Shown here piece by piece: positions 30,976-43,024 of a stretch of 64,000 bases of DNA. Source of the DNA: Prosapia bicincta (lineage: Eukaryota; Arthropoda; Insecta; Hemiptera; Cercopidae); assembly GCA_036971475.1 (NCBI GenBank), contig JBAIZL010000002.1:135574740-135638739 (forward strand), given 5' to 3'. The position numbers were made by a program, and so were the translations under genes. Positions within the stretch are counted from its first letter, which is position 1. The number at the start of each line of letters is the position of its first letter. The notes under the pieces were generated by a model. The model made no database searches and was not told the DNA's origin. It saw only the letters and a list, made by a program, of their open reading frames with translations.

Positions 30976-31140
30976 TATTAGTATCCCGGTATATGTAATT
31001 CTACCGGCTACCGGTAATTCAAGCCAGACCCTTCCCCCCACATAGCAACGCCCTTCCCCTCATTTCCCCCACCAAGCCACAAACACCTGCTATATTACCC
31101 CCATCAAGCCACGCCTCCGGATATATACTCACACCACTAC
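30976..31140. other. C-rich non-coding stretch at the edge of the virus-like insert
   Basis: 31020-31130 has runs such as CCCTTCCCCCCACATAG, CCCTTCCCCTCATTTCCCCC and repeated CAAGCCAC. This composition is unlike the surrounding AT-rich DNA. The satellite resumes at about 31150. It includes ATCCCGGTATATG and ACCGGCTACCGGTAATTC, which partly echo ATACCTATTCCGGTATTG at about 29463-29480 at the other side, perhaps remnants of terminal repeats. Confidence 0.4.
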
Positions 31141-33779
31141 TACTGTTTATCATCGTATGTTTTGATTTACTTTCTGCACAATAGCTTGAATGTTAATATT
31201 GCTTTTTATTCATTATTCAAAATTTCTGATAATAAATAAAACAATTTGAGCTATATTAAACAGAATGAAAATAGGTTTATCCCCATATGTTGATTCAACT
31301 TCTGAACAATACGTTGAATGTTAATATTGCTTTGAATCATTACTTAAATTTTCCACCTCCTGTGATATTAAGTCAAACAATGTTAGCTATGTTGAACAGA
31401 ATGACAATAGATTTATCCCCCTATGTTACCATTCAACTTCTGAACAATACCTAGAATTTATTATTGCTCTGCTTCATTTGTTAAAATTTCCATCTTCTGT
31501 GATAAAGGTAAAAGTATTTGAGCTATGTTAAACAGAATGACAATAGGTTTATCCCCCTGTGTAGCGACTTAACTTTTGCACAATACCTTGTATGTTAATA
31601 TTGCTTCAATTCATTTGTTAAATATTCCACCTCCTGTGATATTAATTGAAACAATTTGAGGTATGTTAAACAGAGATTGACAATATGTTTATCCCCCTAT
31701 GTTACGACTTGACTTTTCGCCATACCTTCAATGTTAATATTGCTCTGATTTATTAGTTATTATTTCCACCTCTTGTTATATTAGTGAAACAATTTGAGGT
31801 ATGATAAACAGAATGGCAATAGGTTGATCCCCTTATGTTACGATTTACCTTTTGCACAATACCTTGAATGTTAATATTGCTTATCTCCACTGGATAAAAT
31901 TTCCACGTCCTGTGATATTAAGTGAGACAATGTTAGCTATGTTAAACAGAATGACAATAGATCTATCCCCCTATGTTTCACCTCACCTTCTGCACAATAC
32001 CTTAAATGTTTATATAGCTTTAATTTAATAGATAAAATTTCCACTTCCTGTGATATTACATAAAACAATTTGAGCCATTTTAAACAGAGTGACAATATGG
32101 TTATCCCCCATTAATACAATTTACGTTCTGCACAATACCTTGAATGTTAATATTGCTTTGGTAAAATATGTTTAATTTCCACCTCCTGTGATATTACTAG
32201 AAACAATTTGATGGACGTAAACAGAGAATTACAATAGGTTTTGCTCACTATGTTACGATTTAACTTCTGAACAGTACCTTGTATGTTAATTATGCTTTGA
32301 TTCATTAGTTAACATTTTCACCTCCTGTTATATTAAATGAAACCTTTTGAGGTATATTAAACAGAGAATGACAATAGGTTTATCCCCCTATGTTACGATT
32401 AACCTTCTGCAAAAACCTTGAATGTAAATTTTGATTTGATTCATTAGTTACATTTCTACCTCCTGTGTTATTAAATGGAACAATTTGAGCTATGTTAAAC
32501 AGAATGGCAATAGCTTTATTACCCTATGTTACGATTTACATTTGCACAATACCTTGAATGTTAATATTGCTTTGATCCATTAGTTAAAATTTTAAACTTC
32601 TGTGATATTAAATGAAACAATTTGAGCTTTGTTAAACAAAGAATTACAATAGGTTTAGCACACTATGTAACAAATTAACTTCTGAACAATACCTTGAATG
32701 TTAATATTGCTATGCTTCATTTGTTAAAATTTCCAACCTATGTGATATTAGTGAAACATTTTGAACTATGGTAAACAGAATGACTATAGGTTTATATTAC
32801 AATTCTCCCTAATACCTTGAATGTAAATATTGCTTTCATTTGTTACTTAAAATATCCACTTCCTTCGATGAAACATTTTAAACTATGTTAAACAGAATGA
32901 CATCAGGTTTATCCCCCTATGTTGCGATTCAACTTCTAAACAAAACGATGATTGTTAATATTGTTTTGATTCATTACTTAAAATTTCGACCTCTTGTGAT
33001 ATTAAGTGAAACAATGTTAGCTTTTTTGAACAGAGTGACAATAGGTTTTTCCCCCTATGTTGTGATTTGACGTCTGATTAATTCCATGAATGGTAATATT
33101 GCTTTGATTTATTAGATAAAATTTCCACCTCCTGTGATAATAAATGAAAGTGTTTAGTGAAAACTAGTAGCTCACATGAAGATGGAATCAACAAATATGA
33201 ATAATTGAAAAAATTTGGGTTATGTTAAACTGAATTGAAATAGGTTTATCATGTTGAATAAATGTCTGAAGAATACATTAAATGTTAATATTGTTCTGAT
33301 TCATTTGTTATAATTTCCTCCTCCTATGACATTAGTGAAACAATTTCAGACATGTTACACAGAGTGACAATAGGTTTACCCGTATGTTACATATTAACTT
33401 CTGAACAATACCTTGAATGTTAATATTGCTATGCTTCATTTGTTAAAATATCCGTCTCCTATGATATTAGTGAAACAATTTGAGCTATGTTAAACACAGA
33501 ATGACAATAGGTTTAACCCCTATGTTACCATTTACTTCTGCACAATACCTTGAATGTTATTATTGCTTTTGATTAAATTCTAACTTTTGTGATATTATTG
33601 AGAACATTTGAGCTATGGTAAACAGAATGACATTAGGTTTATCCCCCTATGTTGCGTTTTAACTTCCGCACAATACCTTGAATGTTAATATTGCTTTGAT
33701 CGATTAGTTTTAATTTTCACCTCGTGTGATATTAAGTGAAACAATTTGTGCTATGATAAACAAATGACAATAGATTTAT

Positions 33780-34702
33780 GGAAAGGAAAGGACCGAAATA
33801 CCATCGTGCACATCAATACATGGTGTAAGCCTGAGAAAAGCCGACATCCAAATCTGCGAACTCAAAGTACTAACAGAAGCTATGATCAACAAGAGGTATC
33901 TGGCCAAAGAATGGCTGTGTGTGTACACAGATGGATCGGCAATGCATGGCGCATGCGGAGCCGGATATTTTTCCTCAATTAGGCAAAAATCAATAGCAGT
34001 GGGGAAAAACGGAACCAACTTCGAAGGAGAAGTGACCACCATCGGCGAAGCGGCCAGAGAGATTCTTCTGTCGGAGAACACTAAGAAGGTAGTTTTCCTC
34101 TCAGACTCAACATCCGCGATTCAGGCGATCGCCTCCCCAAAGCCACAAGAAGGGAAGGAAATAAACAACTGCCAGAAAACACTCCGCCTGTTGCAGAAAA
34201 CAACACAGATCGCAGTACAATGGGTGCCGGGGCACTGTGACATCAGAGGAAACGAAAAAGCAGATAGTTTGGCCAAGCATGGCTGCTCCATGGCGCAGCC
34301 CATCCTCCCCCTCTCATACCGCAGTGTCTGTCAGAGTATAAACAGAACTATCAGCGACTCCGTGAAACGGGACAGGAAACAAGCTGCTACAGGAAAGCAA
34401 TGGGAAAAGATCATCCAATCAAGCATACCACTGGAAGGCGTAGCCGTGGCTTTGTTTAGGATGACCACTGGACATGACTACCTGCAGAGACACCTGCATC
34501 GCATGAAAGTGGTAGACACACCAATCTACCCACTCTGCTCCGACAACGAAGGGACGGCAGAGCATCTTACCACTTGTGACGGCCTGAAAGATATCTTTCA
34601 CGAGGAGTCCAGGGAAGGACTCGCTACATTATACTGGGAGGCACGGCGTCGGATGGCTGAGAGGCCAAGGACGGGCGTTGGCTGAAGTAAGAAAAAGTAA
34701 GT
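33780..34702 (+). mobile_element. 5'-truncated LINE with 13-bp target duplication
   Basis: ACAATAGATTTAT lies at 33767-33779 and again at 34703-34715; it is part of the satellite unit, so the insertion split one monomer. The insert is markedly richer in GC than the satellite and ends with an A-rich tail (AAGAAAAAGTAAGT). It carries the LINE RNase H domain and C-terminus. Confidence 0.93.
33882..34685 (+). CDS. LINE RNase H domain, intact frame, 5'-truncated ORF2
   Basis: The open frame of 267 codons reads VYTDGSAMHGACGAGYF (first Asp), NFEGEVTTIGEA (Glu), VVFLSDSTSAIQAIA (second Asp) and WVPGHCDIRGNEKADSLAKH (His/Asp end). All RNase H catalytic positions are present. This is followed by FRMTTGHDYLQRHLHRM and a degraded C-C-H-C knuckle (YPLCSD...EHLTTCDGL). 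The family differs from the LINE at 14.7 kb. There are no stops from 33882 to the natural end TGA at 34683-34685. An upstream frame (33785-33880) reads LWKGKDRNTIVHINTW-like residues. RT and endonuclease are missing, so it is a dead-on-arrival copy. Confidence 0.88.
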   Translation: MINKRYLAKEWLCVYTDGSAMHGACGAGYFSSIRQKSIAVGKNGTNFEGEVTTIGEAAREILLSENTKKVVFLSDSTSAIQAIASPKPQEGKEINNCQKTLRLLQKTTQIAVQWVPGHCDIRGNEKADSLAKHGCSMAQPILPLSYRSVCQSINRTISDSVKRDRKQAATGKQWEKIIQSSIPLEGVAVALFRMTTGHDYLQRHLHRMKVVDTPIYPLCSDNEGTAEHLTTCDGLKDIFHEESREGLATLYWEARRRMAERPRTGVG

Positions 34703-37700
34703 ACAATAGATTTATCCCCCTATGTTAGGTTTTAACTTCTGCACAATACCTTGAATGTTAATATTGCTAATGATTCATTAGTTAAATTTTCCACCTCCTG
34801 TAATATAAGTGAATCAATTTGAGCTATGATAAACAGAATGACAATAGGTTGACCCCCCTATGTTACGATTTACCTTCTGCACAATACCTTGAATGTTAAT
34901 ATTGCTTTCATCGATTAGTTTTAATTTTCACCTCCTGTGATATTAAATTAAACAATTTGAGCTATGATAAGCTTACATTCTGCATGATACCTTGAATGTT
35001 AATATTGCTTTGATTCATTAGGTAAAGTTTTCACCTCCTCTGATATTAAGGAAACAATTTGAGCAATGTTAATCAGAATGACAATAGGATTATCCCCCAA
35101 TGTTACAATTTAACTTATAAAACAATACTTTGAATGTAAATATTGCTTTGATTCACTAGTTAAAATATTCATCTCCTGTTATATTAAATTTAACAATTTG
35201 GGCTATGTTAAAGAGACTGACAATAGGTTTATCTCCCTATGTTGATTTAACCTCTAAACAATATGTTGAATTTTAATATTGAAATTCATTAGTTAAAATG
35301 TTGACCATCTGTGATATTAAATGCAACAATTTGAGATATGTTAAATAGAGAATGACAATATGTTTATGCCCCTATGTAACAAATTTACTTCTGAACAATA
35401 CCTTGAATGTTAATATTGCTCTGATTCATTTCTTATAATTTCTACCTCCAGCGATATTAGTGAAACAATTTGAGCTATGGTAAACAGAATGATAATAGGT
35501 TTATCCCTCTTTGTTCCGAATTACCTTCTGTGCAATACCTTTAATAATAATATTGCTTTGATAAGTTAGGTAAAATTTCCTTCTCCTGTGATAATAAATG
35601 AAACAATTTGAGCTATGTTAAACAGAATAAAAATAGGTTTATTCCGCAATGTTACGATTTAACTTCTCCTCAGTCTCTTAAATGTTAATATGGCTTTGAT
35701 CCATTAGTTAAAATTTCCACCTCCTGTGATATTAAGTGAAATATTTCTAGATATGTTTAACAGATTGACAACAGGTTAACACCTTATGTTATGATTCAAC
35801 TTCTGAACAATACCTTGAATGATAATATTGCTTTGATCCATTAGTTAAAATTTCCACCTCCTGTGATATTAAGTGAAATATTTCTAGATATGTTTACCAG
35901 ATTGACAACAGGTTTATCACCTTATGTTATGATTCAACTTCTGAACAATACCTTGAATGTTAATATTGCTTTGATTCAATAGTTATGGACCGACTTTTAA
36001 AAGGGTGTGCACAGAACCATCCAAAGCATTTGGCGCGAAGCCCTGTGTATGGATCTACACCAAACTTCACATAAACCATCCTGAAAATATGTTAAGCAAT
36101 CTTTCCAAATGTCATTCAAATGAACAGTGACCTTGGCGTTTGATTCATTTGTTAAAATTTCCATCTCCTGTGATAATAAGGAAACAATTTGAGCAATGTT
36201 AAACAGAATGACAATAGATTTATCCCCCTGTGTTACGTTTTAACTTCTGCACAATACCTTGAATGTTAATATTGCTAATGATTCATTAGTTAAATTTTCC
36301 ACCTCCTGTAATATAAGTGAATCAATTTGAGCTATGATAAACAGAATGACAATAGATTTATCCCCCTGTGTTACGTTTTAACTTCTGCACAATACCTTGA
36401 ATGTTAATATTGCTAATGATTCATTAGTTAAATTTTCCACCTCCTGTAATATAAGTGAATCAATTTGAGCTATGATAAACAGAATGACAATAGATTTATC
36501 CCCCTATGTTACGTTTTAACTTCTGCACAATACCTTGAATGTTAATATTCCTTTCATCGATTAGTTTTAATTTTCATCTCGTGTGATACTAAATTAAACA
36601 ATTTTAGTTATGATAAACAGAATGACAATAGATTTATCCCCCTGTGGTTCATTTTAACTTCTGCACAATATCTTGAATGTTAATATTGCTTTGATCGATT
36701 TGTTTTAATTTTCATCTCGTGTGATACTAAATTAAACAATTTTAGCTATGATAAACAGAATGACAATAGATTTATCCCCCTGTGGTTCATTTTAACTTCT
36801 GCACAATACCTTGAATGTTAATATTGCTTTGATCGATTTGTTTTAATTTTCATCTCGTGTGATACTAAATTAAACAATTTTAGCTATGATAAACAGAATG
36901 ACAATAGATTTATCCCCCTGTGGTTCATTTTAACTTCTGCACAATACCTTGAATGTTAATATTGCTTTCATCGATTAGTTTTAATTTTCACCTCCTGTGA
37001 TATTAAGTGAAACAATTTTAGCTATGATAAACAGAATGACAATAGATTTATCCCCCTGTGGTTCATTTTAACTTCTGCACAATATCTTGAATGTTAATAT
37101 TGCTTTGATCGATTTGTTTTAATTTTCATCTCGTGTGATACTAAATTAAACAATTTTAGCTATGATAAACAGAATGACAATAGATTTATCCCCCTGTGGT
37201 TCATTTTAACTTCTGCACAATACCTTGAATGTTAATATTGCTTTCATCGATTAGTTTTAATTTTCACCTCCTGTGATATTAAGTGAAACAATTTTAGCTA
37301 TGATAAACAGAATGACAATAGATTTATCCCCCTGTGGTTCATTTTAACTTCTGCACAATACCTTGAATGTTAATATTGCTTTCATCGATTAGTTTTAATT
37401 TTCACCTCCTGTGATATTAAGTGAAACAATTTTAGCTATGATAAACAGAATGACAATAGATTTATCCCCCTGTGGTTCATTTTAACTTCTGCACAATACC
37501 TTGAATGTTAATATTGCTTTCATCGATTAGTTTTAATTTTCACCTCCTGTGATATTAAGTGAAACAATTTTAGCTATGATAAACAGAATGACAATAGATT
37601 TATCCCCCTGTGGTTCATTTTAACTTCTGCACAATATCTTGAATGTTAATATTGCTTTCATCGATTAGTTTTAATTTTCACCTCCTGTGATATTAAGTGA

Positions 37701-38449
37701 AACAATTTGAGCTATGATAAACAGAATGACAATAGATTTATCCCCATGTGTTACGTTTTACTTTCTGCACAATACCTTGAATGTTAATATTGCTTTCATT
37801 GATTAGGTAAAATTTCCACCTCCTGTGATATTAAGTGAAACAATGTTAGCTATGTTAGACCGGATTACAATAGAACTACCCCCTATGTTACACTTAAGTT
37901 TCTGCACAATACCTTGAATGTTTATATTGCTTTCATTCATTAGATAAAACTTCCACCTCCTTTGATATTACATGAAACAATTTGGCTTATGTTAAACTTA
38001 CATTCTGCACGATACATTGAATGTTAATATTGCTTTGATTCATTAGGTAAAGTTACCACCTCTTGTGATATTAAGGAAACAATTTGAGCAATGTTAAACA
38101 GAATGACTATAGGTTTAACCCCCTATGTTGATTCAACTTCTGAACAATACCTTCAATGTTAATATTGCTTTGATTCATTAGTTAAAATCTCCACCTCCTG
38201 TGATATTAAATGAAACTATTTGAGATATGTTAAACAGAGAAAGACAATAGGTTTATCCCCCTGTGTCACGAATTAACTTTTGAACAATACCTTCAATGTT
38301 AATATTGCTTTGATTCATTAGTTAAAATTTCCACCTCCTGTGATATTAAGTGAAACCATTTGAGATATGTTAAACAGGTTTATCACCTTATGTCATGGTT
38401 CAACTTCTGAACAATACTTTGAATGTTAATATTGTTTGATTCATTAGGT

Positions 38450-41280
38450 AGGAGCCGGCTTTTAAAAGGCTGTATACAGAACCATACTAAGCATTTGGAT
38501 CTACACTAAACTTCACATAAACCATCCTGAAAATATGTTAATCTTTCCAAATGTCATTTAAATGTTCAGTGGTCTTGGAATTCATAAGATACTCACATTC
38601 ATCGTTTTTTGAACAATCCTAAGCCTCTGGGTCAGAGAACTGTGGATAAATCTATAAATTTTAGTAACTTTTGTTCATCGGTTCAGGTGTTCATAAGACA
38701 TTACATACACACATATATACATACATCAGTTTTTTAATAATCTCAAGCCTCTTGAACGGAGCCCTTTGGATGGATCTACACCAAACTTCACAGAACCATC
38801 CTGGAAGTTTGTTAAACAAACCCTTCCAATTTCATCAACTTTTGTACAGCCGTTTAGACATCTATATGATACATACAACATTCTTTTAACCATCCTAAGC
38901 CTCTGGGGCAGAGCCCTGTGGATGGATCTACACCAAACCCAACACGAACTATCCTAGGAATGTGTTAAACAATCCCTCCTAATTTCATTAACTTCTGTTC
39001 AGCGGTTTAGGCATCCATTAGATACTTCAGTTTTTGAACCATCTTGAACCTCTGGGACGGAGCCCTGTTAATGGATCTGAATCAAACTTCACACGAACCA
39101 TCCTGGGAATATGTTAATAAATCTCTCCAAATGTCATTAACTTTTTTGATCCACTGTTTCAACGTCCATAAGATACATACATGAACACATACATAGATAC
39201 ATCAGTTTTAGTACAATCCGAAACCTATGGGGCGAAGCCCTGTGAATAAATCTGCATCAATCTTCACATGAACCATCCTGGGAATATGTTAAAAACATCT
39301 TTCTAAATTTCATTAACTTCTGTTTTGTGGTTTAGGCGTCCATAAGATACATACATACTCACATACAAAACATCAGTTTTAGAATCATCCTCAACCTCTG
39401 GGGCAGAGCCCTGTTGGTGGATCTGAACTAAACTTCACACAAACCACCCTGGGCATATGTTAATACATCTCTTCAAATTTCATTACCTTCTGTTCAGCAG
39501 TTTGAAGATAATTAAGATATATACATATATACACCAGTGTTTGTACCATTCTAAGCCTTTGGGGTTACCCTGTGGATGGATTTACACCAAACCTCACACG
39601 AACCATCCTGGGAGTATGTTTATAAATCTATCCAATTTTCATTAAGTTCTGGTCAGCTGTTTAGACGTCTATAACATACATACATGAACACATACATATA
39701 TACATCCGTTTTTGAAACATCCTAAGCCTTTGGGGCAGGCCCTGTGAATGGATATACACCAAATCTAACATGAACCATCCTGGGAATATGTTAAACAAAC
39801 CCTCCAATTGTCATCAACTTCTGTTCAGCGGTTTATGCGTATACAACATACATACACACACACACACATACAAACATTCACTTATATATATACTAGCGTT
39901 ACCCAGTGCATGTTGCTGTACCCGAATTCATGTTTTTTGCAATATGAAAAGCATATCAAACATCTATATAATTATTTTTCATTTACTGCAATGCTAGAGG
40001 ATAGACAATGTTTTTCTTCATTTCATTAGGCATACAAAAATACAAATTTTAGGTGTCCCCCACACGTGGCCACGCAACATTTAATTGTCCTTGGAAAAAG
40101 CTCTAATGTTCCAAATTTAATCTAGTAATGGTGAATGATTGCCCTTGTGCCTGGTTTACGGTTAATGCGAATGCAAGACGCAAAGGAAATTGTAGTCGTT
40201 TAAAATCAATAGTTAGATCTGATGAAATTATCGGTATTCATGGAATTAAAACACATCTCTTTTGAACTTGCCACCTCTGATTTCTGCCTGGATCAAGTTG
40301 GGTAGCAATTTTTTTCTGGTTATTCAAATTTCGCAAGAATATTATCGGCGATACTACTTTTAATAATAATAAGTGTGATAGCAATAATTGTACATAGAAT
40401 TTAGCAATTTTAAACAGTTTAAAATATTTTAAATTTTTTTTATTTTTACATATTTTTTAAAAATTAATTTAATTAACGCTAGTATAGATATACACTTTAA
40501 CATTAGATTTATGGAAGGTTGTACACTGAACCATCCTAAAACTCTGGAATGGATCCCTATGAATGGATTTACACCAAACCTTACAAGAACCACCCTAAGA
40601 ATATGTTAAACAATCCTTCCAAATTCCACTAATTTCTGTTTAGCAGTTTCGGCGTTCATAAGACATTACATACACACATGTATAGATACATTGGTTTTTA
40701 AAGCATCCTAAGCCTTTGAGGCAAAGCCCTGTGAATTGATCTACACCAAACTTCACATGCATCCTCCTGGGAGTATAGTAAATAAACCCTTCAAATTTCA
40801 TCAACTTCTGTACAGTGGTTTAGGCGTCCATAAGATACATACATATACATACCTACACACATACATATATTAATCCAATTTTGAACCATCCTAAGCCTCT
40901 GGGGCGAAGCCCTGTGGATGGATTTACACCAAACCTCACACAAACCATCCTGGGAATATGTTAAATAATCCTTCCAAAATTCCTTCCTATGTTCAGTGGT
41001 TTAGGTTTTCATAAGCCATAAACATACAGATATATATACATGCATCTTAGGTATATGTAGAACAAGCCCTTCAAATATTATTAACTTCTGTTTAGCAGTT
41101 TAGACGTCCATAAGATACATACATACACACATACAAATATACATAGGTTTTTCAAAGATCATAACCCTCTAGGGCTAAGTCCTGTGGATGGAACTACACC
41201 AAACTTCAGAGGAACCATCATGGGATTAGGTTAAACCATCCTCCAAATTTCGTCAATTTTAGGTGTCTGTCATACATACA
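38450..41280. repeat. Satellite-like repeat family, about 150-180 bp units with ATAC-rich spacers
   Basis: Units share CTGTGGATGGATCTACACCA, AACTTCACACGAACCATCCT, GGGAATATGTTAAACAA, TTAACTTCTGTTCAGCGGTT, TAGGCGTCCATAAGATACAT, and then a variable ACATACAC run. The GATGGATCTACACC-like landmark occurs at about 38769, 38920, 39414, 39574, 40917 and others. Unit length varies because of the spacer. The array is split by a Helitron fragment at 39893-40483. A single partial unit sits inside the 138-bp array at about 35985-36135. No protein is encoded. Confidence 0.88.
39893..40483 (-). mobile_element. Helitron 3' fragment with helicase C-terminus remnant
   Basis: The minus strand (about 40200-39990) reads FKRLQFPLRLAFALTVNQAQ, then GQSFTITRLNLEH, a stop, GQLNVAWPRVGD and KKNIVYPLAL. 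This is the end of the Rep-helicase of Helitrons (PIF1-type motif around NQAQGQS and the VAxSRV-like block). The minus strand then runs to AACGCTAG at 39893, followed by T; Helitrons end in CTRR (here CTAG) and insert between A and T. A second, oppositely oriented AACGCTAGT lies at 40475-40483. Stop codons show it is a remnant. Confidence 0.8.
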
Positions 41281-41283
41281 TTC

Positions 41284-41368
<85 letters not shown>
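41281..41368. repeat. (TA)n microsatellite, about 80 bp
   Basis: Pure TA dinucleotides, closing the ATAC-rich repeat array. Any long YIYI open frame here is an artefact. Confidence 0.97.
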
Positions 41369-41369
<1 letters not shown>

Positions 41370-42830
41370 GAAATATTAAATTAATGACAACTAATAGTAA
41401 TGCAGTACTCCATTTTATAAGATACAATGACATCGAAACGTATGAAATTATGATTTGATAATTGTGACTTTGGTATATTTATTTTGTTCAAAACAAATTT
41501 CCCTTTGGATAAAAGATAAAATTGAACAATTATTAATAATTAAAGTATTGAGTAATTAAGTAGTGGATATTTATAACTTACATGTAATATTTGCTAATGA
41601 TATGCATCCACTAAATGTTATACAATTTTAACAAACAAAATAAAATAATGATTAGACATATTGAGTTGAAATTTATTAACATTTAAAAATTATATGAAGA
41701 ACTAATGTAAATATCTCTATTCTATTTCCAACTCATTCTGTTTCAAGAACATTAGGACTGACTAATAATATATATTATGTATGTAAAGTGATAGAAATGA
41801 AAATGGAGTTATTACCTTTGGAACAATGTAGCACTGTAACTACTGAAATTATGACAAATTAATTTACACAAACTGATTCTGTGGATTGTCTACTATCCAT
41901 AAAATAGTATAATATCTTGTTTATATTTATTTGACAGTTGGTGCTTAACATTTATTCTAATGTCATAATGAGCAATTGAGAGTTACCAGATATGTCATGT
42001 TCCTTTCTTACTGATTTGTTTACAAACCCACCAGTTCTTTGTAGCTCATTAAACCCAAGATGTGTGACCAGTGACAATTTAGTGAAATTCGAGATTTATT
42101 AGAAAAAACGGTAAGTTCAGACGATAATAGTGATATTTCAGTTAATGAAATATTGGGCAACAAATCATTGTTGGGTTATTACTATTGGTACACTAATTAG
42201 TAGAGGTATTGTTAGTAGTCAGGTTATAATAATACTATTTTAATTCTTGTTAGCAACAATAAACTAATCTAATGATGCTTTTCCTAGTTTAAGCTAGAGA
42301 AGAAATTTTTCTTACCAATAAGACTAATTATTCAAAACTAAACTACAAAACTAAATCCTTTGACATCGAATTAATCCAATGGGAGTTGGTCTTTAGACTA
42401 TTCATTGAGAGAAATTTTGTATATGAAGTGAACCTATAGACTATGTCCCTAATCAACATCATCTCCAATGCAGCTCCCTATTAGAGGTGTTAATTTGATA
42501 TAACCTGATTTTAGTGTTATTTTTTTTCCAATGGGCTCGGTCATTATATTACTTCACTCTGTGTGTATAAAATAGAAACTCTCTAATTTCCACATTTCGA
42601 AAGATAAATAACAAGATACAAGAATGAATAATCATATATTTTTAAAACAATTTTATTATAAAAGAAGGATATTAAAAAGTATTTGTTGTGATACAGTATT
42701 TAACACATTTTATGTCAAACATTTGTTATAAATTGAAAACGTTTATTAATTCAACTCATATATTTTTAATAATACCATTTTATTTATCTAATTGGTCTTT
42801 TTAAAAGTACATAGCAAAGGTCATTTTACA
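41369..42830. other. No gene recognised
   Basis: AT-rich single-copy-looking DNA with no long open frame, RNA gene or repeat that I can identify. Confidence 0.5.
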
Positions 42831-42839
42831 CTTGTGACC

Positions 42840-43020
42840 AAAACCCATAAAAGCACTTAGAAGCAAAAACACTGTGTTCAACACCTTAAACTTCAAGCTA
42901 CACCCAACCCACATAATCAACACCCAATACAATTGTAATTCACATTAACTTTTTAACATTGTAACTCCAAAAATTACTTTAAAAATCACCTACTACCCCA
43001 TCCTAACCTACACCAACCTA
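42840..43020 (+). pseudogene. PLE C-terminal/3' tail fragment
   Basis: The plus strand resembles 20170-20330: HFKL-like codons (ACCTTAAACTTCAAGCTACA), CCCACATAATCAACACCCAA, then TTTAACATTGTAACTCC in place of TTTGACATCATAACTCC, and ACCCCATCCTAACCTAC. This is the end of a PLE coding region. The 55-bp satellite starts immediately after it. Confidence 0.55.
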
Positions 43021-43024
43021 CTAT

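Larger units (their letters stand above)
26376..38450. repeat. Satellite array, unit about 138-140 bp
   Basis: The unit contains AACTTCTGNACAATACCTTG, AATGTTAATATTGCTTTGAT, TCATTAGTTAAAATTTCCAC, CTCCTGTGATATTAAATGAA, TTGAGCTATGTTAAACAGA and AATGACAATAGGTTTATCCC. Spacing is 139 bp at 26521/26660 and 138 bp at 36794/36932. Excluding the insertions at 26935-28297, 28655-31140 and 33780-34702, roughly 50 monomers remain. Copies at both edges are diverged. The block at 36200-37750 is highly homogeneous and alternates two variants. A fragment of the neighbouring repeat family interrupts it at about 35985-36135. Confidence 0.93.

Noticed and set aside
36650..37700. Possibility that the homogeneous satellite block is an assembly-generated duplication
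   Set aside because: Adjacent monomers show two interleaved types and single-base differences, which simple repeated assembly would not create; still worth read-depth control.
41218..41433. Frame with a long tyrosine-isoleucine run
   Set aside because: A translation of the TA microsatellite.
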